Source: Euryodendron excelsum (lineage: Eukaryota > Streptophyta > Magnoliopsida > Ericales > Pentaphylacaceae). From it: 64,000 nt of DNA. The position numbers and the translations under genes are program-made. Numbering within the stretch: position 1 is the first letter of the stretch; each line of letters opens with the position of its first letter. Under the pieces are notes generated by a model. That model ran no database searches. It saw nothing but the letters and a program-made list of their open reading frames with translations, and was not told the origin of the DNA. Location: NCBI GenBank assembly GCA_033060915.1, contig CM065378.1, positions 7,033,501 to 7,097,500 of the forward strand. Direction: 5' to 3'. Positions 36,556-47,977 of this stretch are shown piece after piece.

Positions 36556-36718
36556 TATATATATATATTTTGTGCTATTCAAAAAATTATCCATTTGAAA
36601 AAAGAAAAAAAATGATAAAATGAATTAAATGTCAAGAAAAGCAGAAATCAATGCACCGCGTTCCAATAAATTGAAGGGGCGGAGTGCGCAACACGCATAC
36701 TCGTATACACGTATCCGT

Positions 36719-36728
36719 CTATATATAA
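36719..36728 (+). promoter_or_regulatory. TATA box of the SR-like gene
   Basis: CTATATATAA, followed about 150 bp later by a consensus splice donor at 36878 (CAG|GTATGT). This fits a short non-coding first exon. Confidence 0.5.
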
Positions 36729-36749
36729 CTCGTACATACATGCATTTGA

Positions 36750-36877
36750 TGAAGTTTCTAGAGAGAGAAGCAGAGGACAGGGTCAAGGCTCTATCTAGCT
36801 CAAGGAGGTCACGGATACGTATACCTACCACAACCTCCTCATCTTCCATCGAACCCTCTTTCTCTCTCATCAAACAG
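36750..36877 (+). other. Probable 5' UTR exon 1 of the SR-like gene
   Basis: The stretch ends in a CT-rich segment and a strong donor (ACAG|GTATGT at 36878). A second non-coding exon is likely at 38154-38249 (preceded by TTTTTTGCAG, followed by GTAAGAAAG), and the coding exon begins after an acceptor AATGCAG at 39798-39804. The exon start is approximate. Confidence 0.45.
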
Positions 36878-37338
36878 GTATGTCTTTTTCTCAATCCTTA
36901 TTGTCTTTTTAATTTTCTGTCTAGGGTTCGTTAAGCACACGAAATTTCCGTCTAGGGTTTCCGAGAAAATCGATCGACCTATAATTTCCGTCGAAACAAA
37001 CTGAGAAAAAGTGATTTTTGTTTCCCATGTTGGGATGTATTTGGCTGTTATTTCAAACTTCCGTGCAGAGACATGGCTATTAGAGTTTTGGGTGGGTGAT
37101 TGGTTGTATGTTTGAGATTGAATGGTAGCTTTATCGATCGAACCTGAATGTCTTTGTTTGATTGCATTTATTTTTTTTCTGAGGCGTAGTTCTTCTAAGT
37201 TTTATACTTTGTATGCTGCGAACATTTTTATTTTGTTATGCATTTATGTTTAGAGCTTAGTTTCAAATCCCTCTCCTTAGACAGACTATCTTTATTGGAA
37301 AATATTTCCCCCAAACAGAAATTAATTAAAGAGCTTTA

Positions 37339-37706
37339 ATTAAGATTCCAATAGTCATTCAGCTAAATGGGGAAATTTTAGTGCAAATATTTTCCTTTGA
37401 AACAAACTTGGCTTTAGAGATGTGCTTTTTTAGGGGTAATTACAACAACAGCTCCTGAAATATGACTCACTATCACTAAATCCCCCTCAACTCTAAATGA
37501 CACATTGACCTCCTAAACTTTTATTAAGATTCCCATAGTCATTCAGCTAAATGGGGAAATTTTAGTGCAAATGTTTTCCTTTGAAACAAACTGGGCTTTG
37601 GACATGTGTTTTTTTAGGGTTAATTACAACACCACCTCTTGAAATATGACTAACTATCACTAAATTCCCCTTAACTCTAAATGACAGATTAACCCCCTAA
37701 ACTATT
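37339..37706. repeat. 184-bp tandem duplication in the first intron of the SR-like gene
   Basis: Copy 1 at 37339-37522 and copy 2 at 37523-37706 share most bases, including AGCTAAATGGGGAAATTTTA and GAAATATGACT. Copies differ by scattered substitutions, so the duplication is not recent. Confidence 0.85.
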
Positions 37707-38075
37707 AATTTGTATTAACCAACACCTTTTATTAGCAATTGGTTAGGAAAATGAATGAAAAATTGTCATGTGACTCACACATGTTCGCAAAAGTATGGTT
37801 TTACACCACTGAAATGCTCCTTGAATTTTTTCTATATTTATACGTCATTTCAAAGGGTATTTCAGTAATTAGACAATTATTACAAAAATAAAAGATCAAT
37901 TTAGATATAAAATCATACTTTTGTGAATATGTACAAGTCACATGACAATTTTTCATCTATTCTCACAACAGATTGCTAATATACTGATAACAAAATGTGT
38001 TGATTGATATAAATTGAAAGTTCAAATGGTCAATGTGTTATGTTTTAGAGTTTAGGGGGATTTAGTGATACTCCT
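37616..38075. mobile_element. Foldback MITE-like element with long inverted arms
   Basis: A left arm from about 37616 to 37805 and a right arm from about 37905 to 38075 are imperfect reverse complements: for example GAAAAATTGTCATGTGACT on the left and AGTCACATGACAATTTTTC on the right. The outer end is GGGTTAATTACAACACC, similar to Mutator-like MITE ends. The duplicated unit just upstream contains a second copy of the left arm. Confidence 0.6.
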
Positions 38076-39831
38076 TTTTATTATTCTTTTACCTTTCTAG
38101 AGTTAATTTTAATTTTTTTTATTTTATAAATTTCTTGTTTGGTTTTTTGCAGATTTTTGTTGTGCAGTCTGTTTTTTAACTTGGGGCTTTTGTAAGTTCG
38201 CAATTTGAAGGCAGTGTCAGTTTTGGGCTTTGCAGCCTTCTTTCATAAGGTAAGAAAGCTGACTCAAATTTCTACTATTCATATGCTTTTGGATGATGGA
38301 AGGTCATTTTATTAACCACTATTATTATCTAAGTTTTCCTAAATCATCCAAACTTATTCAGCATTTCTTAGTCTACTTCATTAAATATGACCCATCTTAT
38401 GGAATAGAAAAATAATATTAATGGAGCAAGGTTGACTTATCACCTATGGCATATGTGGCTTTACTAAAAGTTTTTATATATGAGAAGATAGCTTAGGCAT
38501 TGAACATAGTGGGCAGGATCTTGATGTGTATTATGCTATGTTACCTGGACTCAGGTATGAGTGTCGTGTGCAGGTACGTGTCCAAGTGTCGGATTCATCT
38601 AATTATCATATTTAAGGGCACTGGAACACGGTTAGATTTCATATTTTTTAACTACTTTTTTTGTTTTTGAAGGTGAAATGGCATTTACAAGCTAAAATAT
38701 AGCATTTCATACCTAAAATGGAAGTTATATGCTTAGTTTTATAGTAAATTCAATTAGTTTTACATCCTTGTTAAATGTATGTCCAACTAGTGTCTAGTGT
38801 CGGGTGTTGAGTGTCCGATACGAGTACTTCACATATTTAGAAGAGTTCAGGTAACATAGCTATTATGTACTTAAAATATTGTAGTGTTGGCCATTTTGTG
38901 ATATCCTATGGAGGATATTGCCATAGAGGAGGAACTAAATGGCAAAAATGATTCGTCACGCTTGGAGATTTTGGCCTCAATGTTTTTCATTACAGTGTTG
39001 GTGGTTTGAGCTATTTTAAATGTAAGATACTTAACAAAATTTTATCATTTTTACAAGTCCATTGTGAATTGTGTTTCTACACCTTGGAGTATGTAGTTGG
39101 AGTCCCATTTGCATGCAGATCTTCTTCACATCATGTGTGTAGTCGAAGGCTGAGAACATTACATACATGGTCCATCTGTACAAAAAGTTGATGTGTGATC
39201 TCTATTGGAAGAGTCCCACCCATGCAGTCACTATTGGGGTCCGGGTGATATTATTATAGTGTTAACACATCATCTATGTGAGGTTTATTTGAATTGCCTA
39301 GAGATCACCTGTCCCTTCTGCGTAGCCATCTAGTTGGAGTGTTGTTTTTTGGAGTTATGGAACAAAAAGGTCATGTTTTTGTACTTGTTTAGAGGTTGGA
39401 TTGAGGAAATGGAACGTACAGCCTGACATGGGAGACAGAGGGGTGCAAAAGTTTTATCTGGTTACTTTGTAATTTTGGTCTTATATAGGCTTTTAATGCA
39501 CAGAATACAACTTATTGCTTTTTAGATGGGATTTGTGCAAGTAGATATCACTATTGCTATTGCTTAATCAGTTAGATTTTCAAAGTTGATTTTTTTTTTC
39601 TTTTTTTCTTGTGGGTGCACATTATTAGTTCTTATTGAATCAAGATCCAAAATAATTAAATGGTTATTAACATGGTTTTTAAAAGACATTTTATGCTGTC
39701 ATGCTTGTTATATTTTTGCAATGGAATTTTCATGATGGAAGAGCTAACATTGTGTTCCTTCTCTTCTTTGAGATGTACTTCTGGTCATCATCATACCAAA
39801 ATGCAGGTTTTGAGTTGGTTTTTTCTTCTAA

Positions 39832-40845
39832 ATGGACTGCAAGAAGTTTATCCAGTTGGTCGAGGAGAGAAAGAAGAGAGTTCTGGAGAAGAAAGAAGCA
39901 CCATTGAAATGGGAGCAGAAGCTTGAAGCTGCTGTGAAGGCAAAAGCTGATGCTGAAGCCAAGGAGAAGAAGCAGAAGACTGCTAAGCATAAGAAGAGGT
40001 CTGTGTCAGGGTCCGGTAGTGATAGTGATAATGACAGCAGTGAGGATGGTAGAAAGACAACCAAGACGTCCCACAAAAAGCACAAGAAACACAGCCATTC
40101 TGACTCTGGTGACTTAGAGAAGAAGAAGGAGAAGAAATCCAAGCGAAAACCAAAGAGACGATGCTCCGTCTCCAGTGATGACAGCAGTGACGAGTATGAT
40201 AGTGACTTAGAAGAGGAGAGGAGGAGAAAGAAGCGGGTCCATAGGAAGCATAGGCATCATGATTCGAGTTCAGAGTCTAGCTCTTCAGATTCTTCAAGCA
40301 ACGATGACGGTGCAGCGAGAAGAAATCATGCAACACATCACAAACGTCACCAGCGGTCACATTCTAGCTGTTCAGATTCTTTAAATGACGAGGATGTCAA
40401 TAGAATCAGTAAGAGGAGAAATCATGCAAAGAATCACAAACGTCATAGGCATTCAGAATCTAGTGCATCGGGTTTGAGTGATGAGGTCGGTGATGCTGTC
40501 AAAAGGAAAAGACATGCAAAGCACCACAAACATCATCGGCGATCTCATAGCCGTGTCTCAAAGCCCTGGGATTCTGATGACCGCTGGTGTGATCGTGGGA
40601 GCCAATTGTTGGGAAAATCCTCTGATGACAACAATGAAGAATCAGGTAAAAGAGCAAAGCACAAAAGTAGTCATCATCGCCACCATCATCACAACCATAG
40701 GCAGCAAAAGTCAGCAGATGAGCAGGGGCGGAGGAATGATCAGCCTCAGCAGTTGACAGAACCAAATGGAAAGCACCTGGGGGATGCACCCAGGGAGGCA
40801 AACCTGAGTGACAATGGTGGGGCTCATGGCCCTCAAAATGCTTAA
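39832..40845 (+). CDS. Lys/Arg/His/Ser-rich SR-like nuclear protein
   Basis: A single coding exon of 337 residues. The start is certain: an in-frame TAA sits immediately before ATG, and an acceptor (GCAG at 39801-39804) lies just upstream. The first 45 residues are a charged helix (DCKKFIQLVEERKKRVLEKK) conserved in plant proteins of this type. The rest alternates Ser/Asp-rich acidic patches with Lys/Arg/His runs: four repeats of a RRNHAxxHKRHxRSHS-like unit (about residues 160-235), then HHRHHHHNHRQQ. Such composition suggests a nuclear protein with casein kinase 2 and SR-kinase sites, possibly linked to RNA processing, but no RRM or zinc finger is seen. Often annotated only as uncharacterised or SR-like. 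Confidence 0.8.
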   Translation: MDCKKFIQLVEERKKRVLEKKEAPLKWEQKLEAAVKAKADAEAKEKKQKTAKHKKRSVSGSGSDSDNDSSEDGRKTTKTSHKKHKKHSHSDSGDLEKKKEKKSKRKPKRRCSVSSDDSSDEYDSDLEEERRRKKRVHRKHRHHDSSSESSSSDSSSNDDGAARRNHATHHKRHQRSHSSCSDSLNDEDVNRISKRRNHAKNHKRHRHSESSASGLSDEVGDAVKRKRHAKHHKHHRRSHSRVSKPWDSDDRWCDRGSQLLGKSSDDNNEESGKRAKHKSSHHRHHHHNHRQQKSADEQGRRNDQPQQLTEPNGKHLGDAPREANLSDNGGAHGPQNA

Positions 40846-42330
40846 GAGGAAACTTCAAATTTCTTCTGGAATTCACTGCATCTTGGCTGTGTTTTATGGT
40901 GATATCTTAGAACTATGAACATCAAAAAAAATTTCCTGTGATTGTTATTTGTAGGACTAAATCTCTGATTTTATTTGCATCCAACGATGATGCTGCATGT
41001 TGATCCGGACCAGATAACTTAGATTGGCAGTGGGTTTACTCTTTTTTTTGTTTTGATTGGTAAATAAATTTGGATAGATCAAAAAGAAGGATCATAGCTC
41101 TGGGCATACCGAAGAGCACAAAAGAAGAGGCCTGAGGCCCCAAACATAATCAAAGAGTCCCTATGTCCCTAAAGAGCCATAAAAGAAACTGAAAACATCA
41201 TAAACAAGTATACAAAGACCCTAATCAAATTCCAGTATGGACTGGAAATAAGGAGAATGACCCTCGGACTTGTGTCCCATATGAGGAATATGGTGCAAGA
41301 CCCCCTCATTTCTTTAAGGGATGCTTCGTAGCCATTGATGCGTTCTTAGTCTTCTTCCCTTTCTTCTTGTACGTGACCACAGTGAAGTCATCAACAATAT
41401 CAAGCAAATCTGTTCCTTGAACATTGGCATGATTTTGCCTGCAAATTGTTTCATTGTAGTTGCAATTATGTGGTAGTCACCTATTTGGGCTTTCAACAGA
41501 ATTTGCCTGTGGGGATTCTAATGCTTATGTGCAAATCTGGTTTTTTTTTTTTTTTTTTTGTTTTGTGGGCAATTATCTCAACAATGCTATTTGAAACTCA
41601 TAGACTATTTTGTTGGTTAAGTACCCTTCTTGTTAGCCATTTATTGTCTCCAAACCAGGAGAGGCCGATGAAAATAGGCTGCCATTAGTGACAGAGAAGC
41701 CGTAAGATTGTTGCTGACGTACGGTACAATGTCAAAAATTGAATGTGGAATACAAGAACAATTGTGCATTGTCAAAAGTGCCCTGCTGACTGTGGAAGAC
41801 GAGCTGCAACGAAGCTGTTGGATAATGAGCCATCAATGAGTATTTAATGAGCAGCAAAGAAGCTGTTGGATAATGAACCATCAACAAGTACTTAATGGTC
41901 TTAAAGGTTAGATTCTTTTTGTAAATTGCTCTCAGGTTACCATAAAAAAAATAAATAAATAGCGAACCATGTCCTTTGGCAGTTACGAATGAATGCAAAT
42001 ATATATATATATATATATATGTATAGGGTGCCCACTTTTACCAGTCATGAATAAGATACAATGGAAAATGAAAAATTACTTGGCCAGTTTCCTAGCATGG
42101 AGGTCTTCATGATTGGTTGAGGCTGTAGCTTACTGAAAATCAACTATAATCAAGTTGCATGACGAAGCTTCAAGAGGGTCCTCAAAAACCACTGCAACAT
42201 GTGTTTCTGACAAAATTGATTTTATTTTTGTTTTCCAAGCTGAGACTCTCAACACTCAGCATTACCAAATGAATGAATCAATACCAACTTCTACTCAACA
42301 ATAATACAACAATATGAATACCGAGGGTTG
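40846..42330. other. Intergenic region between convergent genes
   Basis: It contains the 3' UTR of the SR-like gene on the left, a transposon-like segment around 41045-41300, a 48-bp tandem duplication (GAAGCTGTTGGATAATGA at 41811 and 41859), and an (AT)n microsatellite at 42000-42020. The T-rich/A-rich end at 41893-41957 resembles 17840-17910, which suggests a shared dispersed repeat. Confidence 0.5.
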
Positions 42331-45300
42331 TCAGAAGTTTTTTAATATCTTCTCACTTGAAACTCCATCAGCTACAAGAAGAGAAGTAACATCCTGCATG
42401 AAGCAATAGTTAGAACTGTTATTCCTCGTTCGAATTTTAACAAATATGATTTTATATAATATCTACTTCTCCCACAGTGCAGAATAATTAAGAAGCCATC
42501 CTGTAGTGTATACAACATATGAATCCCTATGTACAAAAAAATAACAGCCTACAGGAATTCATTTCTAGCAGATTTATCAACATACAGAGAATAGGATGCA
42601 TTTTACTTTGGCCTGAATATTGGCACCACAGAGAATACGTCAAAATTCTATCTATCTTTGCCTTTCATCTGGACTTAGTTCACCAAAAATTTGGAAATGA
42701 TTGTAAGATGAGAAAATCTGGCTGCAACGGTGCAACCACATATTACCAACAAATGGAAGCAATGGCCTCTGCAATGCTGGTTACTTTAGTTGAGCTAAGA
42801 AGTAACACCCTTACCGTATGCAAGTTAAGAAGAAAGATTGCACATTTTCCCTTATGATTTGAGTACTCTCATAACAGGGAATGCCTGTGCTCATTTTTCG
42901 GCCTCACCCATTCAAAATGTTCAAGCTTTGAAAGACAAGCAGCAGCAGCAATCTCAGTTGAGTCTGCTAGCCCGGTGCTTATGTATGCGCCAAACCACTC
43001 CCTCCTTTCCCTAAACCCCCTGCAGCCACCCCCACCACACCCCGCAAATACCAAAAAAAAAAAAAAAAGAATAAATGTAATATTGTGTCTCTTCTTCCCC
43101 CTCCCTTTCTCTTTGTTGTTTTGCCAAGCTTGTTAAAAGCTGGTCTTCTATTCAAGGTGTGAGACCCTGTTTTGCTAAGTATCATATTTAGTTTAAATGC
43201 ATGCTTAGTAGTGCATGATTTCCCGAATTAAGAAGCTTGATTAACATGTTTTAATTAAAGCCTGTCATGTGAGGAGTAATTTATTTTAAGCATGATTAAT
43301 TAGCATAATCAATCTCTATGTGGATAAATTTACCTAAGCGTTTAATTATGATAATGATGTGGATTAGTGAGAAATGATGACGCAAGGAGGTGCATGTTTG
43401 AGAGTGTAACTTAAGGAAACCTAGGTGTGTCCTTGTGAAGACTATGTGAGGTAGGTGCTAGGTGTCCTAATGTTTAAGTGCCACATAGGTGTGTGCTTCA
43501 TCATCACTTAGGTGTGTGCTTTATCTACACCATAGGTGTGTGCTTGACATGTGTAAATATAGATATAGGATTATATCTATAGTTTTTGAATCAAGAGAAG
43601 ATAGGAGAGAGAAGGCATGTGCCTGTGTAGTAACAAGTATTTAGTAAAAGAGAAAGTGTGAGAAAAGAAGAGAAAAATAAAAGAGAAGAAGAGAAAAAAA
43701 AGCGATTGAGGGAGAAGGTTGTGTACCATTTGCTTGAAGTAAAGAACAGATTTTATGTTTGTATTTCTTTCATTGGTTAGTGTACAAATCTCTTTAAACC
43801 TATTTTATGTTGACAATCACATGTTGGGTGATAGAGTCTAATTGTGTTGTTGGAAAGTCTAGAGATGGATGAAGAGAGGTGAACTATTGTGAATTTTGTA
43901 ACATAAGTCAAGAGGAGATATGCATATTCATAAAGGTCATGCTTCCATCTAGTTAATTGTGATGGATGTTAAGAACTTCAAATTTTCTTATGTTTGAATG
44001 TCTAGGTGTCAACTCTTTTTATTTTTGGTGCATACATTTTTGTCTAGAGAGTTTCTATTTTGAAGTACGTAAGTTGAGGTGTTGACACTTCTCCTTTAAG
44101 TTTCTAATATGTCATTTAAAGGTGTCATCTCTTATGTAGATAAGTTATAAGCTATGAACATACATTGATTGCGAGCATTTATATATGATATTCCAATTTC
44201 ATAAGTATATGATGAGGTGTATGTTGCAGAGGCAGCTAAAAGTACTTCAGTTCCACCTAAGAAGTGACAGCGCTTTCGCTTAACACGGCAGATTGAGGTG
44301 GGGGTTAACCTTAAGATATTTTTCCTCCTATTAAATTGAATATCTTATTATTATTATTATTGGTGTTGGTGTACGATTATGTGGAGACATTGCATATAAC
44401 ATATATTGTGTGCATAACTTGCATTGCACTGATGAGATTAAGTCATGGTAGACTAACCTAAAGAATGTCATAGTGAACATTCTTAGATAATTTGTCAACC
44501 ATGAATTGGGCATTGTTATAAAAAAAAATGTGTATATGTGGTGACATCAAACATTGCATTACATAAGATATTCTTATTAATAATGGTGACATGTGTATGA
44601 GTATATATTGTTGAAAGTTTGGTTATCTATTAGTGATTAGTTAACGGTGTTTATGTAATATTCATTCTTTATGAGTTTGATTATCTTAGTAAGCGGAATG
44701 ACAAGAAACTCATGTCCACACAAGTTGTTTTACAGGTATAGATGATGATGTCCAGTCCACTACTTCTGTTTTTGAGTTGATGAGCTTTAAGGAGCTTTAC
44801 TAGTTTTGGGTTATAGATCTTGTACATGTTTTATGTTTTAGTGCTGAGTGTTTTGGAGTTTATTTACATTTCTACATTGTAAATAGTTATAAGTTTGGTT
44901 CAATAGTTCTTTTTATGTATGTATGGTTGGTAAAGGATGATTATAGGATTAATGATGTTCTCAAATCCTTTATAAGATACAAATTTATGGGATGGTTACT
45001 AGATGACAATCACAGGTTAGTGACTTGTGCGGTTCACTCACCTTAAGAAGGTGTTTTTGATATCTGATTAGGAGTGGGTGTGACACAAGGTCTTTTAGAT
45101 GCACAAATGGCTAGGAGTATGACTTCTCTTCCATTTCTTGGTACAATAACTCTGTTGAATATGGCTTCATGGCTCCGGTGTATCATGTATCACGTAATTA
45201 GAAGTTGTAATAGAATAGTCCATAAATAAAAGATCAATGATTAGCAATAAAAGAAAATATTCAAGAAGAAATGGATGCATTTGTGAAATGTTTTTGAGGT

Positions 45301-47938
45301 CAAAACAATGAAGTACAAGAATTTAATCCAACACGTTCGCCCATGTTCAATGAACAGGAACGTGTCAATGACTACAACTGTAAGCATTAGTGAATTTGAT
45401 AGCAGTTGGTGGCCCAAGGGAGGCTGAACAGAATGAAGAACGTTCAATGACTACAGCCGTAACCATTGATGAATTTGATAGAAGTTAGTGGCCCAAGGGA
45501 AGCTGAATGGAAGTTAGGTACTGGCAGTGAGATGACATGGTGCCTTCCGATCTACGAATTCTTAATTGGGGCAATTTCCCAAGGTTAGAAGAACAGACTA
45601 ATGACAGTAATTCATAAGATTACAAACAACGTTCCATCTTAACAGTATTGCCATTGATCCGTGAAATAAGATTTTCATCCTCGATTTTTGCCTATGACAT
45701 CTAAGGAAATTTTACTTCCAACCATTTGTGAAGAGTTAGACAACTTGGTCAGCATTCCATTCACTTGATCCCACTCCACCCCATCTTACATTTCTTTCAA
45801 TATCCTTGTTGAGATTTCACATGCAACATACTAGTGGCCACTACTCATGCAGCTGGTGTTCTAATTGTATCACTTCTACTCTTGCCACTTATCAGCTTCA
45901 ATTTCCTCATCTAAGCTATGCTATTCCATGCATGGTACATGACATCTTGTATAAGCAAAGCAGTCTAAAACAGTAGCTAGGGAGTCTTAGAAAAGTGAGA
46001 TGAATATAGATTTTATAACAACTATTTGTTCAATCAGACAACTTACGTGGCAAATTATTTTTTGAGGATTGCATCTCCATAGTGGAAGAGCAAACCCTAA
46101 GTAATTCCCAAACGTCTGAGATAAAACTCCGAATCCTAGACTTGTCCATCAAAACCAATCATACCAACCCCAACCAGGCCAAAAAGTAAAAACAAAAGCA
46201 CAAGAAAGACATACAGTAAGCATCCGGATGCACCACTAAGCATGCAATAACTGTCAACATTTTCTGAGGTTTGATAGCATGAAGGACACTATTTTAAGAT
46301 AAAGCTTTAAACAGGAAAACGCAAAAAATCATCAAAGAAAAAAAAATCCAGGAAGATCTTTGAATAGAGTAATCAGTGTGACAAACCTCAGACATCTGTT
46401 TCTGTCCACAGAGCACAGCACCTGTGGCCTGGGGGCTATAAATTTTTTTGGCTTTAGCAAAGGCAGCCTGAAAAGCAATAGTTTCAAAAAGGAAAAACAT
46501 TAAGTTGCGTCTGGGAGATGGCAACTTCAATCTTAAGTATGGATGAACACATATGCACTACCTACCTGAACATAGCCACTTTCACCAGCCCAATTATCAT
46601 CAGGTTGTGATAACACTGGAACAATTTTAACACCTGAAGATTCCCAATCTTTAAACCTATCCTATTAAAGAAGGTAGAAATATAAACTTCAATATTAACT
46701 CTGATCGAGCAGGAACATGTGGTTGATCAGAAATGGACATGGTGAAAACATAACACAATGAGCAAGCCACTAAACAAAACCTGATAAGCCATTCTTTGAA
46801 GGTTTCTAGCCCCATAATAGAGCCTCACATCAGGTCTCTTATTGGCGCTGAATCCTGACTCGATCAAAGAACGGATTGGGCTGCATGCAATAAGGTAGAG
46901 TGAAAAGAGCAAGTCAGAGAAAACAAGAACAAAACTCGTGTATAAAGGCACACGAAAACTGTAATCTAGGCTTGTTAATGTGCTATCTTAAAAAAATTTG
47001 ACAAGAAATATGGCATCATGCCAACAAGCTCGGATGCTAGAGAACACACATTAAGCAGCCAACGACATGCTGCACATCTTAACTGGCTATAAAATGAAGT
47101 CAAAGCCTTAAGCACAAAAGACTTGGATCAAAGCCAAATGAAGAGAATAAGAAACCTTTAAAAGATCCATATTTAAGAGATAATCACTGACAGTCATGGA
47201 AGAAATCAACCAAAAAATAAGGTATGTGGTTGTATATGGGATGTAATCACAAACATGATAAAAAGCATGAACTGTAATTTCAAAACCCTATCACTGTGGG
47301 GTTTGGGTCTCTTGGCTTGAAAGAAAAATGGATTCAAAGAGCTGCAACTGGAGTGTTAGATTGTCAATAGGGTTAGGCACCAACTTTAAAAAGATTCCAT
47401 TGGATTTGTTTTAAGGTTGCTGGGAGATCATAAAGGAGAACTTGCTGAATGTTTTGAGGTTTGACAGCTCACTAAGGTCAATATGATCAAGGGGACTACT
47501 TTCATTGCTTTGAGTCAAAGAAAGAGGTCAAATATTCTTATCTCAAACAGACATTGCAAACAAGAAGCAAGATGTAACCCAAGTGAAAATGTGTAGCCAG
47601 TAATAAGAAAGTTAAGCCAGTTGCCTGCGATCAGGTGGATTAAGGCTACAAAGATGTTGGAACTAAGTGAGGGTATCATGGACTTAATAGATACTAGTTC
47701 AACTCAGATCTTTTGCAGTACACTTTAACAGAGTTTCAAAAGCATGGTTAGAAATGTACAAAATTAATTTCCTGATGAGGCCACGTAAGAGTTCAATCCA
47801 TAAAGGTTTTCATGACTGTCAATGATTATAGTGTTTTCAATCCTTATCATTTACAGTGAAATCAGTCTTTTGTGATTTTATACATAATACAGTAAAATGT
47901 TTTGCAAAATGAGAGATTACTAGAGTTAATATGTCTAG

Positions 47939-47977
<39 letters not shown>

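Noticed and set aside
42869..43185. Overlapping minus-strand frames near the solo LTR
   Set aside because: Gly-rich and Phe-run translations from simple sequence; no conservation signs and within an intron.
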